DNA from: Lasiosphaeris hirsuta
Lineage: Eukaryota > Ascomycota > Sordariomycetes > Sordariales > Lasiosphaeriaceae
Length of the DNA stretch: 64,000 nucleotides
Direction of reading: 5' to 3'
Assembly: GCA_030549175.1 (NCBI GenBank)
Contig: JAUKUA010000005.1
Coordinates: 372,001 to 436,000, forward strand
Part shown: piece after piece, positions 1 to 9,827 of the stretch
How positions within the stretch are numbered: position 1 is the stretch's first letter
Layout of the letters: each line of letters opens with the position of its first letter
The notes under the pieces: model-generated
Database searches by the model: none
What the model saw: only the letters and a program-made list of their open reading frames with translations
What the model was told of the DNA's origin: nothing
Program-made: the position numbers and the translations under genes

Positions 1-117
1 TTCCCCTCCTCAATTTTCCACCCGTTCACTTCAAATTGCTCTCAAACTTACGCTGCCGTTTTGCGACGAAACCACTTCCTTTCAGCCCCGACCAGCACTG
101 GGTGCTATTGAGCCAAG

Positions 118-1572
118 ATGGCACCACCAAAAGTCCAAAAAGCAATCCTCTTCACACGCCTGGTGGGGTACGCCTTCCGGATGTTATTCTCCCACCTGCA
201 ACGCGCCGCATCCACCCGTCTTGCGGCCTTGACGACACCCTCCGCCACGCCCATCGATGCCTCCGAGGTCAAAAACATTATCGTCGTGGGCGCTGCCTTC
301 GCGGGCTACTTTGCCACAAGAGTCCTCGCCAACTCGCTCCCGCGCAACGGCAAATATCGCGTCGTCGTCATCGAACCGAACAGCCACTTCAATTTCACCT
401 GGGTGCTCCCGCGATTTTGTGTGGTCGAGGGGCACGAGCATAAAGCTTTCATACCGTACACGCCGGATTTCTTTGCCCGAGCGCCTGACGGTATCGTGAG
501 CTGGGTGAGAGATCGGGTAGTGACGGTGGGGAGGAAGACTGTGCGACTCCAGGGGGGTGAAGAGATTCCCTACGAGTTTCTCATCATTGCCACCGGATCT
601 ACCGTGCCCGACGGTTTGCCATCTCGTCTTGGTGTTGACAACAAGGAGGAAGGCGTGGAACTGCTGAGGGGGGTCCAGGCAAGGATCAAGGCAGCCAGCC
701 ATGTTGTGGTTGCTGGCGGCGGTGCAGCTGGTGTTGAGCTCGCGACGGACGCGAAGGATCAGTACCCGGACAAGGGTGTCACCCTGGTGCATTCTCGGCC
801 CTCTGTCATGCATCGTTTCGGTCCGGAGTTGCAAGCCGAGGCAATGAGAGCACTCAAGACGTTAGGAGTCGATGTGATCCTGGAGGAAAAGGTCATGCCC
901 GACAGCACTGATGGCACGTCGATCGAGCTGATGTCTGGGCGAGTGATTGACTGCGATTGCTTCGTACGACTCCCACTCTCAAGCTCTTATTCTCAAGTCC
1001 TCCCTAACGTGCCGCCAGATCAACTGTACCGGACAAAAGCCCGCATCAGGGATCATTGCTGAACTCTCGCCCGATTCCATCTCGTCTACTGGCCACATCA
1101 AGGTCAAGTCCACACTCCAAATCGCCGACGACTCCCTCCCCAACGTATTTGTCTGCGGCGACGTGTCGGAAACCCACGACTCAAACCCCAACTCACGCAT
1201 TGCCGCTCGACAGGCAGAGATCGCCGCCGACAATATCGTGAGTGCCGTCAGGTGTAAGACAACACGGCGGACTTATTCTCCCGAGTTTGGTGACGGTGTC
1301 ATCAAACTGACGCTGGGACTTGTGAGCCCTACATTTGTTCAGGGTCGGAGTGCAAAGCTAATGCACAGCAGGACAGCTCGATCATGCAATTCTGGGACGG
1401 TAAGTCAGAGCTGCTGTTTTCCTCCAAGGAGACCGACCTCGCTCTCATGTGCCGGGGGGCGTGGTCGGCCATTGGAGCGAAGCCTTTTGTTGACACTGGT
1501 GTATACAAGGACCAGTCACTCACCGCCCACGAATTCCTAAGCAAAGGCAGGTTCGACGATGACATGGCATGA
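118..1572 (+). CDS. AIF-like FAD-dependent NAD(P)H oxidoreductase
   Basis: Three exons, 118-963, 1019-1321 and 1372-1572, give 449 residues; the 55 and 50 nt introns are GT-AG and in phase. The N-terminal Rossmann segment begins around residue 53 with a VVGAAFAG dinucleotide fingerprint. A second fingerprint, AGGGAAGVE, near residue 198 would bind NAD(P)H. A C-terminal VCGDV motif is the usual FAD-ribityl contact of this fold. The order FAD, NAD(P)H, FAD and the LTLGL/FWDGK tail match the AIF/AMID-like branch of pyridine nucleotide-disulphide oxidoreductases, which oxidise NAD(P)H and are linked in fungi to mitochondria or stress death. No redox-active CxxxxC pair is visible, as expected for this branch. 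The hydrophobic stretch at residues 10-30 could be a membrane anchor or targeting signal. The ATG at 118 is the first start that keeps the fingerprint in frame. Physiological substrate unknown. Confidence 0.85.
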
Positions 1573-1687
1573 GCGATGGCACTTCCACATTCTGTTTTAA
1601 ACAAGGAGCTCTTTTCTCATAGCTTTGGTATTATCTTTCCTCTTGGCTTGAAGTCATTCTTTAATTATCGCCTATTTTAGTTCCTTC

Positions 1688-1735
1688 AGACCATCTCCAC
1701 ACAGACATGTAACCTACACCACACTTGCTGGCAGC
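1688..1735 (+). repeat. Dispersed repeat copy A
   Basis: The sequence shares a block with 11289-11336: GACCA-Y-CTCCACA, two variable bases, GACATGTAA, a short variable stretch, then ACCACACTTG. In both copies a short hairpin (CCAG/CTGG type) followed by a GTGTG tract comes right after the block. It could be the end of a DNA transposon or a structured non-coding element; two copies cannot settle which. Confidence 0.5.
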
Positions 1736-2048
1736 CGCTGGCTGCTGGTGGGTGTGGCAGCGAAAACTCGATTGGCCAGTGATTGGCCAGTAGGGGGCGT
1801 GCTGGCCTTCGGCCGGGTTAAGCCTGGATCCACGGGGCACCTTTTTCAATCTCTTTTGCAAGCTGATTTTTTCCTTGTTACGGCTGCCACTGCTTCAGGT
1901 CTATACTGCTGTTACGGCTTGCCGCCACCCTCCTAGGCTGTGACGACCATGGGAGACTACTTGTAGGTACCTGCTGCGAGTGCTCCCTGTTGCGAGTGTC
2001 TATCATAAGTACCTATTGCGAGCGCTTGTTGCGACTGTGTAGCTCCGC

Positions 2049-2084
2049 TGCGAGGACCCGTGCCTGTGCGAGGACCTGTGCCTG
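2049..2084. repeat. 18-bp tandem repeat, two copies
   Basis: Two adjacent 18-bp units (TGCGAGGACC-Y-GTGCCTG) differ by one C/T. Diverged partial units with GCGAG cores lie just upstream (about 1974-2035). No function is apparent. Confidence 0.6.
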
Positions 2085-2390
2085 TCGCGAAGACCATGTG
2101 TCAAGTGGCCGGCTCTCTTGCGGCTGTATGGGAAAAGGATTTGATCCAGGGCTTCGCAGCCAACCATAAGGACCACTGCACTAACTGCCAAGACCATTCA
2201 TGGTGCTAAGGTACGTCGGGCAATTTGCAGGGCTTCATTAGCAGCCTGTTAGTGTTGTGGCCCAAGCCCAGGGAAATTCTGGGGTATCTGATTGATCACT
2301 CAGTGACTCTCTTTTATACCTGGCCGTTACCAGCGCTCATCATCCCCACGCAGCACCAGCCTCTGAGTTCGTATAAATTGGGAAGACATG

Positions 2391-2811
2391 TTATAGGGGG
2401 GCACTATCTGGGGGGCCCTTCGGTCGAGAAAAGTCAGGCTGGACTTGCGAGATCGGAGGATTGCTCTGCATGATATGCATCTGCCATGCATCACAAGGCG
2501 GTAATACCTTTCCGACGTGGACGCGGCGGAGCACTGTCCAGTCACCGAATATTAAGTCCCCGCTTCGCCCAGCAAGGGACGATGCGAATTGAGATAAGGT
2601 TGATGTTTCTCCATGATTGGATAAGTCGTGTGCCCTTGTTGTTGTTTCCAGGTTCATGGAAGCCAATAGATGGGCCGTGGTGCCACCAAGCAGCGCCTGG
2701 GGCGTGTGGGTAGAGTTGGGCTCTGCAGGCCAGGTGGCAGTGTTAAAAAAAGACCAAGTATCTCTTCTCCTAGAAAGTTCCAAGTGCCCCTTAGATAGTG
2801 CCCCCCTATAA
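2391..2811. mobile_element. MITE-like non-autonomous element, 421 bp
   Basis: The ends are perfect 19-bp terminal inverted repeats, TTATAGGGGGGCACTATCT at 2391-2409 and its complement at 2793-2811, with weaker G-rich similarity inward. The interior carries no recognisable transposase. Small size, long perfect TIRs and AT at the extreme ends fit a miniature inverted-repeat element; a TA target duplication may be hidden in the TTATA end but cannot be separated from the TIR. The autonomous parent is not in this window. Confidence 0.6.
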
Positions 2812-3024
2812 CGTCCCATTGGGAATGTCTCTTGGGAATTGGACCATGCATGTTCGGCTCTAGAATTGTTTTCTGCCGTACCTCAGCAGTAACCATCTTA
2901 TCCCACAGATCCACCACGAAACTGACCGTCAGATGCCCTCGCAGTATTCCACGCCTGAGGTGGCATCACCTAGCACCCCGCAGCACCCCGCAGCGAGAAT
3001 GGGAAACAGCCTGGTTGTCTGAGA

Positions 3025-3126
3025 CGAATCTGGGCTCACAAAATTTCTTTTTTCGTTTATAATCCTGAGTTGGGGTGAGCTGTGGCTGATTTGTCCTGAG
3101 CTTCCCCTGATTCCTCCCTGAGCTAG
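3025..3126 (+). repeat. Dispersed repeat, copy at 3.0 kb
   Basis: About 100 bp similar to 48333-48431 in the same orientation. Shared blocks include GAATCTGGG, TTTTCGTTT, TAATCCTG, GGGGTGAGCTGTGGCTGAT, GAGCTTCCCCT and TCCCTGAGCTA. The copies differ by scattered substitutions and small indels. Probably a fragment of a dispersed element; its full length is not clear from two copies. Confidence 0.65.
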
Positions 3127-3475
3127 GGTGATCCCCTACGCGGCTGCTGTACAGCCTCAGAGGCCCGTTTTCAGTCCCCCCGGCTAAAGTTTCCTTTCAA
3201 TGCCCCCCGCGGTGTCCCACGTTTCTGGCTTATACTGGTACATGTTGTGGGATTGTACGTGGCATCCTAGTCTAATTCATAGGATAGTACGTAGTATCCT
3301 GGTACCAAAAGTGGGATGGTATTTAGTATACCAGTATATTATAGAGGTATAGGGATTGTGCGAGGTGGCATGCCCTCATTTGGTCACTTGAACAATCGGC
3401 TGGTACTACTAAGAGAAAAGAGTCCTTTAATAAGAAATTGGCATGCGTGAAATGAAGCTAGGGGCCCATTGTCAG

Positions 3476-3480
3476 CAAAA
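3476..3480 (-). terminator. Pol III T-run terminator of tRNA-Arg
   Basis: Five T on the minus strand, about 12 nt beyond the tRNA 3' end, the usual Pol III stop signal. Confidence 0.6.
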
Positions 3481-3492
3481 AGAATAGGATCA

Positions 3493-3564
3493 CGATCCAC
3501 CCAGGGGTCGAACCTGGAACCTCCTGATTCGTAGTCAGACGCTCTGCCATTGAGCCAGCGGACC
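3493..3564 (-). tRNA. tR(ACG): tRNA-Arg (anticodon ACG)
   Basis: The reverse strand folds as a 72-nt intronless cloverleaf. The 7-bp acceptor stem GGTCCGC/GTGGATC has two G-U pairs. The D arm starts GGCTCAATGGCAGAGC. The anticodon loop is CTACGAA (anticodon ACG) on a TCTGA/TCAGG stem. The T arm is CCAGG-TTCGACC-CCTGG. The discriminator is G. ACG, read as ICG, decodes CGU/CGC/CGA arginine codons. A TTTTT Pol III terminator follows about 12 nt downstream. Confidence 0.93.
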
Positions 3565-3838
3565 TTGATATCCTTTTGCGAACGAAAATACGGGTCATGA
3601 TGCCGACGGGCCGCCGTTTGGTGGAACCCGTGCGCCAAACGTCGAAAACAGGCACCTGTAACTCTATTTGTGAGCGTGGACCGTTGTGCTGAATAGAGCA
3701 GAACAGCTCTTGCAGCGACTTCCTCGCCGTGCGAGACGCAGATACTTGGGGGGTGTCTCATTGCTTGCTTTGTCCAAAGGCCGCACTGGATGTTCGAGAG
3801 TCATTAGGTTCGCCAAGGTATATTTGCTTCAGTGCGAG

Positions 3839-5067
3839 CTACGTTGTCGCAATCCACGTCATGAGCTTGATTGTTGCCTGACCCTGTTGCGCGTTACTTT
3901 TGGAGCGCCCGTTTCTCTGTGGTGGAGAAGTTTTGTTGTCCATCTGCCAGGGATCGCCTCTCTCAGATAGCTCTGAATCGGATTTGGGAGTCTCTTTTCT
4001 GCGCTTGGATCGTCTTGAGCGGCCGCCACTTCGAGCAGCGGCGTCCATGGTGTTTTTCCGGGGATGCTTTGGCGTTCGGGGTGAAGCAGGAGAGGCACGT
4101 CGTTCCTCGTGGCCGGGCTCCTGCTCCCGAAGAAGATGGTCGATGGTCTGGTGGTATCGTGGGCGCTGTTCCCCGGTAAGCTGGTCGATGCCGATACTAA
4201 GACTTTCCTGGTCTCTGGAACGCTGTGAAAAGCGAGCTTCTGCTGCACTTTGTTCTTCCCTCATTGATGCAGCGGCGCTGTCGTCATTGTCTCTTTCGGC
4301 CTCCTCGAGACCCAATTGTAGTTCAGCCAGCTCCCGTGCAGCTCGATCCCTGTCGATGTTGATTTCCTCGAGCAGTAGCTTCCCTACCGCCGTTGCATCC
4401 AGAGTCCTCCGCTCAACCCCGAGTTCACGTTGGATTGTGAGTGTGATTGGCCCGGCCGCGGTCCCACTTTCTGTTAAATCGCGTACGATATTCAGAGCGG
4501 ACTCTTCGTCGCCGCGGTGCTTCTTCACTGAGCATCCTCCAAGGACCATGTCAGCCCAGAATGTGGCTCGCAGCTCTCCTAGCCGTTGTCTCTGGGTGGC
4601 CCTCTCTTCTTCATCGTCTGACCACATTGTGGTCGCTAGCGCCACATTCCTAAAGTTCTGCTCACCACAGAGACTCTTGAACAGCCGGAAATTCTTGGCT
4701 GCGGAGCCGGACATTCGGGGATCAGATATCCGATGCAAGTAAATGAGTCCTGCTAGTCGGACATTCAGTGTGGTTAGGAAGAAGGATATATCTTTTAGAA
4801 TTTCGGCGTCCGATCGTGATGTGTCGTCGAATCCCGGCGTGTCGACGAGGAACACACGCTTGCCGTTGACCTGGTCCCTGAGCCTGTAGGGTCGAATCCT
4901 GATAGTATCTGCAACATGTGTGAGATTTACAACGTTGCGACTTTGGAATTCTGAACCCGCATACGTGAGTGCAGGTTGTGGGAGACCTCCACAGGCTCGT
5001 CGGCAAGGAGAGAAATAAACGAGCTCTTTCCCGACCCCGTTGCACCCATGACGACGACGACGGCCAT
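3839..5067 (-). CDS. AIG1/GIMAP-like P-loop GTPase with basic C-terminal tail
   Basis: Two exons (5067-4965, 4908-3839; 56-nt intron) give 390 residues. G1/P-loop is GATGSGKS at residues 8-15 and G3 is DTPGFDD from residue 57. A YLHRISDPRMSGSA block, then LCG and TTMW follow, where a classical G4 NKxD would be expected. Beyond about residue 190 comes an acidic, heptad-like coiled-coil stretch, then a Lys/Arg/Ser-rich low-complexity tail. The fold is that of septin/AIG1-class GTPases; I recognise the motif set from uncharacterised fungal G-domain proteins. The paralogue at 5818-7492 lies head-to-head. The in-frame ATG sits only seven codons before the P-loop; the frame stays open upstream for about 20 codons to a possible acceptor (CTGTAG), so a short 5' exon may be missing. 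No CaaX box. Confidence 0.78.
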
Positions 5068-5817
5068 ATCGGCTCTGGAGATGGGGTCAGGCTCGCTCCC
5101 CGATAATCGCTCTGGGGGTGTGACTGCGACCTACAGCGGAAAGCTATCAAATGATTCCATTTTTGTGCACCGAGCCCGGCGCCCTTTGGTGAGGGGTTCG
5201 TGGGACTGCGGTGTCAAGGGTCGTCGAGCAAGAGGCTGAGATTATTAGGCAAGGAAGCTCGCGGGCATCGGGCGTTGGCTGTCAGGAAGGAAAGCCACGA
5301 ATGCGTTTGACACCAACAAATTTGTCTTGAAAAAAGTGGATTGTCGAGGTGCGGATTCGTTGGACTCGTTCGTGGCGGGAACGAACTAGTCACCTCAGCT
5401 GGCTCCACAACGGGGGGCCCTCGAGCGGTTTGTTTGGCTGGGGAAGGAGCTTGCTGCAAGCCGAGACACAATATCCGGCCTGGAAGGCGAATTCCACTGG
5501 ACTTAGAGGTGGCGACCCCCGCGATCGTTTCTGATTCATTAGAAGGCCACCAGTGTCAGCCAACACCTGTCGAGTTGCAGCTCGGCCACTAGCGCTGGGC
5601 TGCATTGGTGAAATCGACAGCACTTCCCGCATGCGCCCCAGGCAGCGGCCTCACCGGCAGCCTCACTCGCTGAGTACAGTCCCGTTCAGGGGAGTGTTTT
5701 CGCCCCGCCAGTCCGCTTTTGCCTCTCGACCCCAACCTCGTCCCTGGCCTGGACCATGGCTGCCTACGTTGCGCAGTTCTCATCCCGAATTGCTGGGTTG
5801 CCGTCCTGGAATTGATC
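5068..5817. promoter_or_regulatory. Shared intergenic region of the divergent GTPase pair
   Basis: About 750 bp separate the two head-to-head start codons, so the 5' control sequences of both genes must lie here. I see no clear TATA box or strong repeat. Part of it may belong to an undetected 5' exon of the minus-strand gene. Confidence 0.5.
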
Positions 5818-7492
5818 ATGTCGTCGTCGATACAGGAATATTTTGATGCAGCCGAGAACTGGGAGAGACCGCGCGCCGTTAGCACCAACACTCCGCGACA
5901 CCCTCCCAGCGCATCGCGCACCGCTCGCCACGCCTCCAACCCGGGCACCCAACAGCGCGTCCCGGCGCGCTCGTCACGGGAGACACGGGAGACACGGGAT
6001 CAGGCGCCCTCTGCACAAAATTCACGGGGAACGCTGCGCCCCGCGCCGTCCTCCCACGCTGCTCGGGGCTCCAGGCGCTCCACCCAAACAATACAAGACC
6101 CAGCTCCTCGGTCGCCCCGAGAAATACCGGCACCTTCTCACCCCTCCCGGGACCCTTTCTTCTCATCGCAGATTGATCGCGAAGGGGATGACCCGCCGCC
6201 ACCGCCGTATGAGCCGCTTCCCCCGCGACCGGGTTTCGCCGGGAGCCGAAATGCGTTGAACGCGGACTCGAACGCGCGTGTGGAGATGGCAGCCGGACTT
6301 GAGGTGGTTGAACCACAGCCAATATCCGGGTGCGTTATGCGCTGGGGAAGAAATTTTTCTCAACCCCCTTGCTGTCGGCCTGTGATGGTTCCCGATTGCT
6401 GATCTAGTGTAATTTCAGGGTGCAGGACATCCGGGGCGACGACGCCGTGATTGCCGTTATGGGCATGACGGGATCGGGGAAGAGCACGTTTATATCGCAC
6501 TTCTGTGGGACAGCTCGGGCAGGTCACGGTCTTCGATCCGGTAAATTCATTCTTCACATTGTTCCTTCTGTGCTCTCCGCCCCTCGCATGATGCTTTTTT
6601 GCGGTCTAACAATTCTTGCCGCGCCTACCTTTTAGCGACTGCAGAAGTCGAGGCACACCTCGCAACCCACCGTATCCGTGACCGGCGGGTCATCTTCGTG
6701 GATACGCCTGGGTTCGACGACACGCTCCGAACCGACACCGAGGTTCTGCGCGACATTGTCAACTGGCTCAATGTGACTTACGCGCAAAACATCAAAATGA
6801 CGGGAATCGTTTATCTGCATGGCATCAACGTGCCACGTGTCACTGGGTCCGCGCATACAAACATGCGCCTCTTCCGCGAGCTCTGCGGCGACGAGTCTAT
6901 GGCCTCGGTAGTTTTGGCAACAACCCACTGGAGTCGCTCGGCCGGTGAGCGTGCCGCCCAAGAGTCACGTCACGAGCAGCTTGTGGCTGACGATGCATTT
7001 TGGCGGCGCATGGAGCGAAACGGAGCCCGAGTCTTCAAGCACGACCGAGGCGAGACAACAGCACGCGCCATCGTACACTACCTTCTGGATAGGGGTCGGG
7101 AGGGCGGCGGTGGTGGTGGCATGAGTTTGAGGGTTCAGCGCGAGATGGCCGAGGGCAGGACGTTGGACCAAACAGCGGTCGGCATAGCGCTCGAGCGGAG
7201 GATAGAGGAGATGCGCCTTGCGTACGAACGCGAGCTCGGCAATCTTAAGAGGGAACTGGACGAGGCTCGGCAGCAGACGGCGCAGAATCAGCAGAGGATT
7301 GAGGAGATCAACGAGGATCGCATGAGGTTGGAGAGCCGGCTAAATGAAGAGAAAGCGGCCCGCAGACAGCTCAGAAAGAATCTGAAGGAACTCCAGCGGG
7401 AGAGAAGCGATGAGCAACGAAAGAAGCTCAGAGATCGTGAGCAGCCACCTCGAAAGCGCAGCCACGGACAGAAGGGATGCGTAGTTATGTGA
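5818..7492 (+). CDS. AIG1/GIMAP-like GTPase with Pro-rich N-terminus and CaaX box
   Basis: Exons 5818-6329, 6419-6540 and 6636-7492 give 496 residues. Residues 1-170 are Ser/Arg/Pro-rich and disordered, including a PPPPPYEPLPP stretch that holds a PPxY-type WW-ligand. G1 is GMTGSGKS (186-193), G3 is DTPGFDD (about 236), followed by YLHGINVPRVTGSA, LCG and TTHW, the same block order as in the divergent neighbour. From about residue 370 to 480 there is a strongly charged coiled coil. The protein ends C-V-V-M, a CaaX box; Met at the last position favours farnesylation. I infer a membrane-tethered GTPase able to oligomerise through its coiled coil, analogous in layout to animal GIMAPs and GBPs; the role is unknown. 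The ATG at 5818 is chosen over one 99 nt upstream because MSSSIQEYF starts the polar region cleanly. Confidence 0.8.
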
Positions 7493-7926
7493 GAAATTGC
7501 AATCTCCATACAGAAATATCCCATCGATACCCAGCGCCTTGCCTCATCCTCGGCTGCCAGATCCATCCACAACCTTGCCTCCATGTCGACGACATGACAC
7601 TGCCATACCGAGATGCCGCCAAGATGATGGAAAGCTGTTGTATTGTCATGTACGGGGTATGCAAAGTCACCCATCGATGCATGTGGCGCCCAATCAACCA
7701 CCCAAGACATCTGCGGATACCCCGCAAGATGCCGCCTTGTCTTCCAGTGCAATGATTGCATGCCCAAATCTCTTGGTGCGTGGGTTGGGGGATGGTGTGT
7801 CGGTCTGATAAGCTCAGGTCGTCCTCCTGGCGAGCAACGCCAATATATTACGCGGCTTTCCCCTCAGATGTTCGAGTCTCATCTGATGCAGCGCGAAGAA
7901 CGTCGCTGAGTCAAAGAGTCGAGAAC
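7493..7926. other. Intergenic between GTPase and P450
   Basis: No gene seen. It serves as 3' flank of the GTPase gene and promoter of the P450; a possible TATA element lies at 7844-7850. Confidence 0.45.
7844..7850 (+). promoter_or_regulatory. Possible TATA element of the P450 gene
   Basis: TATATTA about 77 nt before the P450 ATG. A plausible core promoter by sequence and distance only. Confidence 0.3.
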
Positions 7927-9827
7927 ATGGAGCCAGCCACTGACGCCTCTGCGTCCCTACGACGGATTATGGAGCAATGCCAGTTTACGGGCACGACTTC
8001 CATTGGTCTAGCACTGCTGCTCGTCGCTTTGACTTTTGCCATCTGGCCGGCAAATCAAAAGACACCGCCCATGCTGCGCGAGACAATCCCCTTCCTCAGC
8101 AACACGTATCAATACGCGGCAAACATGGACAGATTCTTTTCACGGGCATCGTAAGATGCCTCTGGCCCTAAACCCCGTGTAGCACATTGTTAACTCTCAG
8201 TAGCCAAGCCCTTAGCCAGAAGAATATCGTTGGCTTCTACCTGGGAGGAAAGAAAGCCTTCTTCATCACCGGCCCGCAGAATATCCAAACTTTCTTCCGG
8301 TCCTCGCCCAGCATCGGCTTCCAGACCTTTGTCCTCTACAGTATCAAGCACATGATGGGCGCGACGCCCGACGACGTGGCCAAGTTCGCCAACGACAACT
8401 CCGGCCGGCTGCCGACGCCATTGCCCGGCGCTGAGGATACACCCGAAGACAAGCGGTACTGGGCCGCCATGCACCACATCATGCACAAATACCTCTCCCA
8501 GACACACTACGCCAACGCGCTGGCAGACACGTACCAGCGATTCTTTGCTGAGGAGCTGGACGCACACTTCACCCTGGGCGAGTGGACCGAGACGCGCGTC
8601 ATCCCCATGATGAAGCAGCACATGGCCAAGGCCGCCATCCGCTCGCTGCAGGGCGATCGCATCTTCGAGGTGGCGCCCAATCTGCTCGACCTGTTCTGGG
8701 ACTACGACAAGGTGCTGGGGACGATCCTGTTTGGCCCGCCCAAGTGGCTGTTTCGGGGAGTGTATGCCAAGGCCGAGCGCTTCTGCGCCGCCACGGGGAA
8801 GTACTTCCAGGATGCGGCTGCCAGCTTCGACTGGAACGGCCCTGATTCCGAGGCGGATTGGGAGCCTGTGTTTGGATCGCGGTTCTGGCGCGAGTTTTCG
8901 AGGTGGATGATACGGAGCGAGTTCAGTCCGCGCACTTGCGCTGGCTTTACAGGCGTGACGGGGATTGTTGCGTTAGTTGGCCCCCCCCCCCCCCTTTTTA
9001 CTCCTTCTTAGCCCACTTCCCAAGACAGCTTATCACTCACGCACCCCCTTTCCCGGCATAGAATGAACGCCAACACCATCCCCGTCGCCATCTGGGCCAT
9101 CATCGAAATGACCAAAGACCCTTCCCTCCTCGCCGCCCTCCGCAGAGAAGTCGAACCAACATACGTCACCGACCCGACCACAGGCCGCCGCTCCATTGAC
9201 CTCCAGGCCCTCGTCGCCCTTCCGCTCCTCCAATCGGTCTACACCGAGGTCATGCGCATGCGTATCTCGGTCAACGTCACGCGCGAGGTGCTGCAGCCGT
9301 TGGAGGTTGAGGGGTACACGCTTGCCCCCGGGACGTTGCTGCAGGCGCCGAGTGAGCTGTCGCATTTCAAGGAGAGTGTCTGGGGGGTGGAGGGGCATCC
9401 GGCTAGGGAGTTTTGGGTGGACAGACATATCAAGTATGTTGATGGGGTGGCGACGTTTGAGGTTAGGGGGAGGCCGACGGACTTTTTTCCGTATGGTTAG
9501 TATTTCACGATTGTTTCTCCTCCTTCTCTTTCGAGTCATCTTACCCCTTACTCGTCCCTATTCTTACCAGAGGGGGAGGAGCTTAAACTGACACGCGATT
9601 CACCAGGCGGGGGCATACCCATGTGCCCTGGGCGTCACTTCGCAAAGCAGGAAATCATGCTCACTATAGCTTTGCTCGCTTCCAAGTATGAGTTCGAATT
9701 CGTCGAGTGGGTTCAGATGGATGGGAAGCCGTCGAACAGGCCTCCACGCAGCGATCCCAAGTACAAGGGTGCAGCTGGTGTGCCGCCTGATGTGGATATG
9801 AAGGTCAGGATGAAGAGGGTTAGGTAA
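7927..9827 (+). CDS. Cytochrome P450 monooxygenase
   Basis: Exons 7927-8150, 8201-8971, 9062-9495 and 9607-9827 give 549 residues. A membrane anchor lies at about residues 24-42 (GLALLLVALTFAIWP). The I-helix region reads GIVAMNANTIP, with NANT where the common AGxDTT would be. EVMR is the K-helix ExxR. The heme loop YGGGIPMCPGR has the thiolate Cys at residue 483; the usual Phe is Tyr and the usual Arg/His two residues past the loop Gly is replaced by Ile-Pro, a pattern seen in fungal P450s related to the CYP7/CYP8 type. It would be ER-anchored and need an NADPH-P450 reductase. Substrate unknown: no synthase or other tailoring gene lies next to it. The third intron splits the heme loop. Intron 2 contains a C14 run. 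Confidence 0.87.

Larger units (their letters stand above)
1573..2390. other. Intergenic, repeat-bearing
   Basis: No gene is supported here. The stretch holds the 3' flank of the oxidoreductase gene, one copy of a dispersed structured repeat (1688-1735) and a short tandem repeat (2049-2084). Open frames are short and resemble nothing I know. Confidence 0.5.
2812..3492. other. Intergenic with degenerate repeats
   Basis: No gene seen. It contains one copy of a dispersed ~100-bp repeat (3025-3126) and, at 3246-3346, three diverged copies of a short near-palindromic unit with a GGAT-GTACGTAG-ATCC-like core. The TpA richness of the later units suggests RIP-type decay. Confidence 0.4.
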
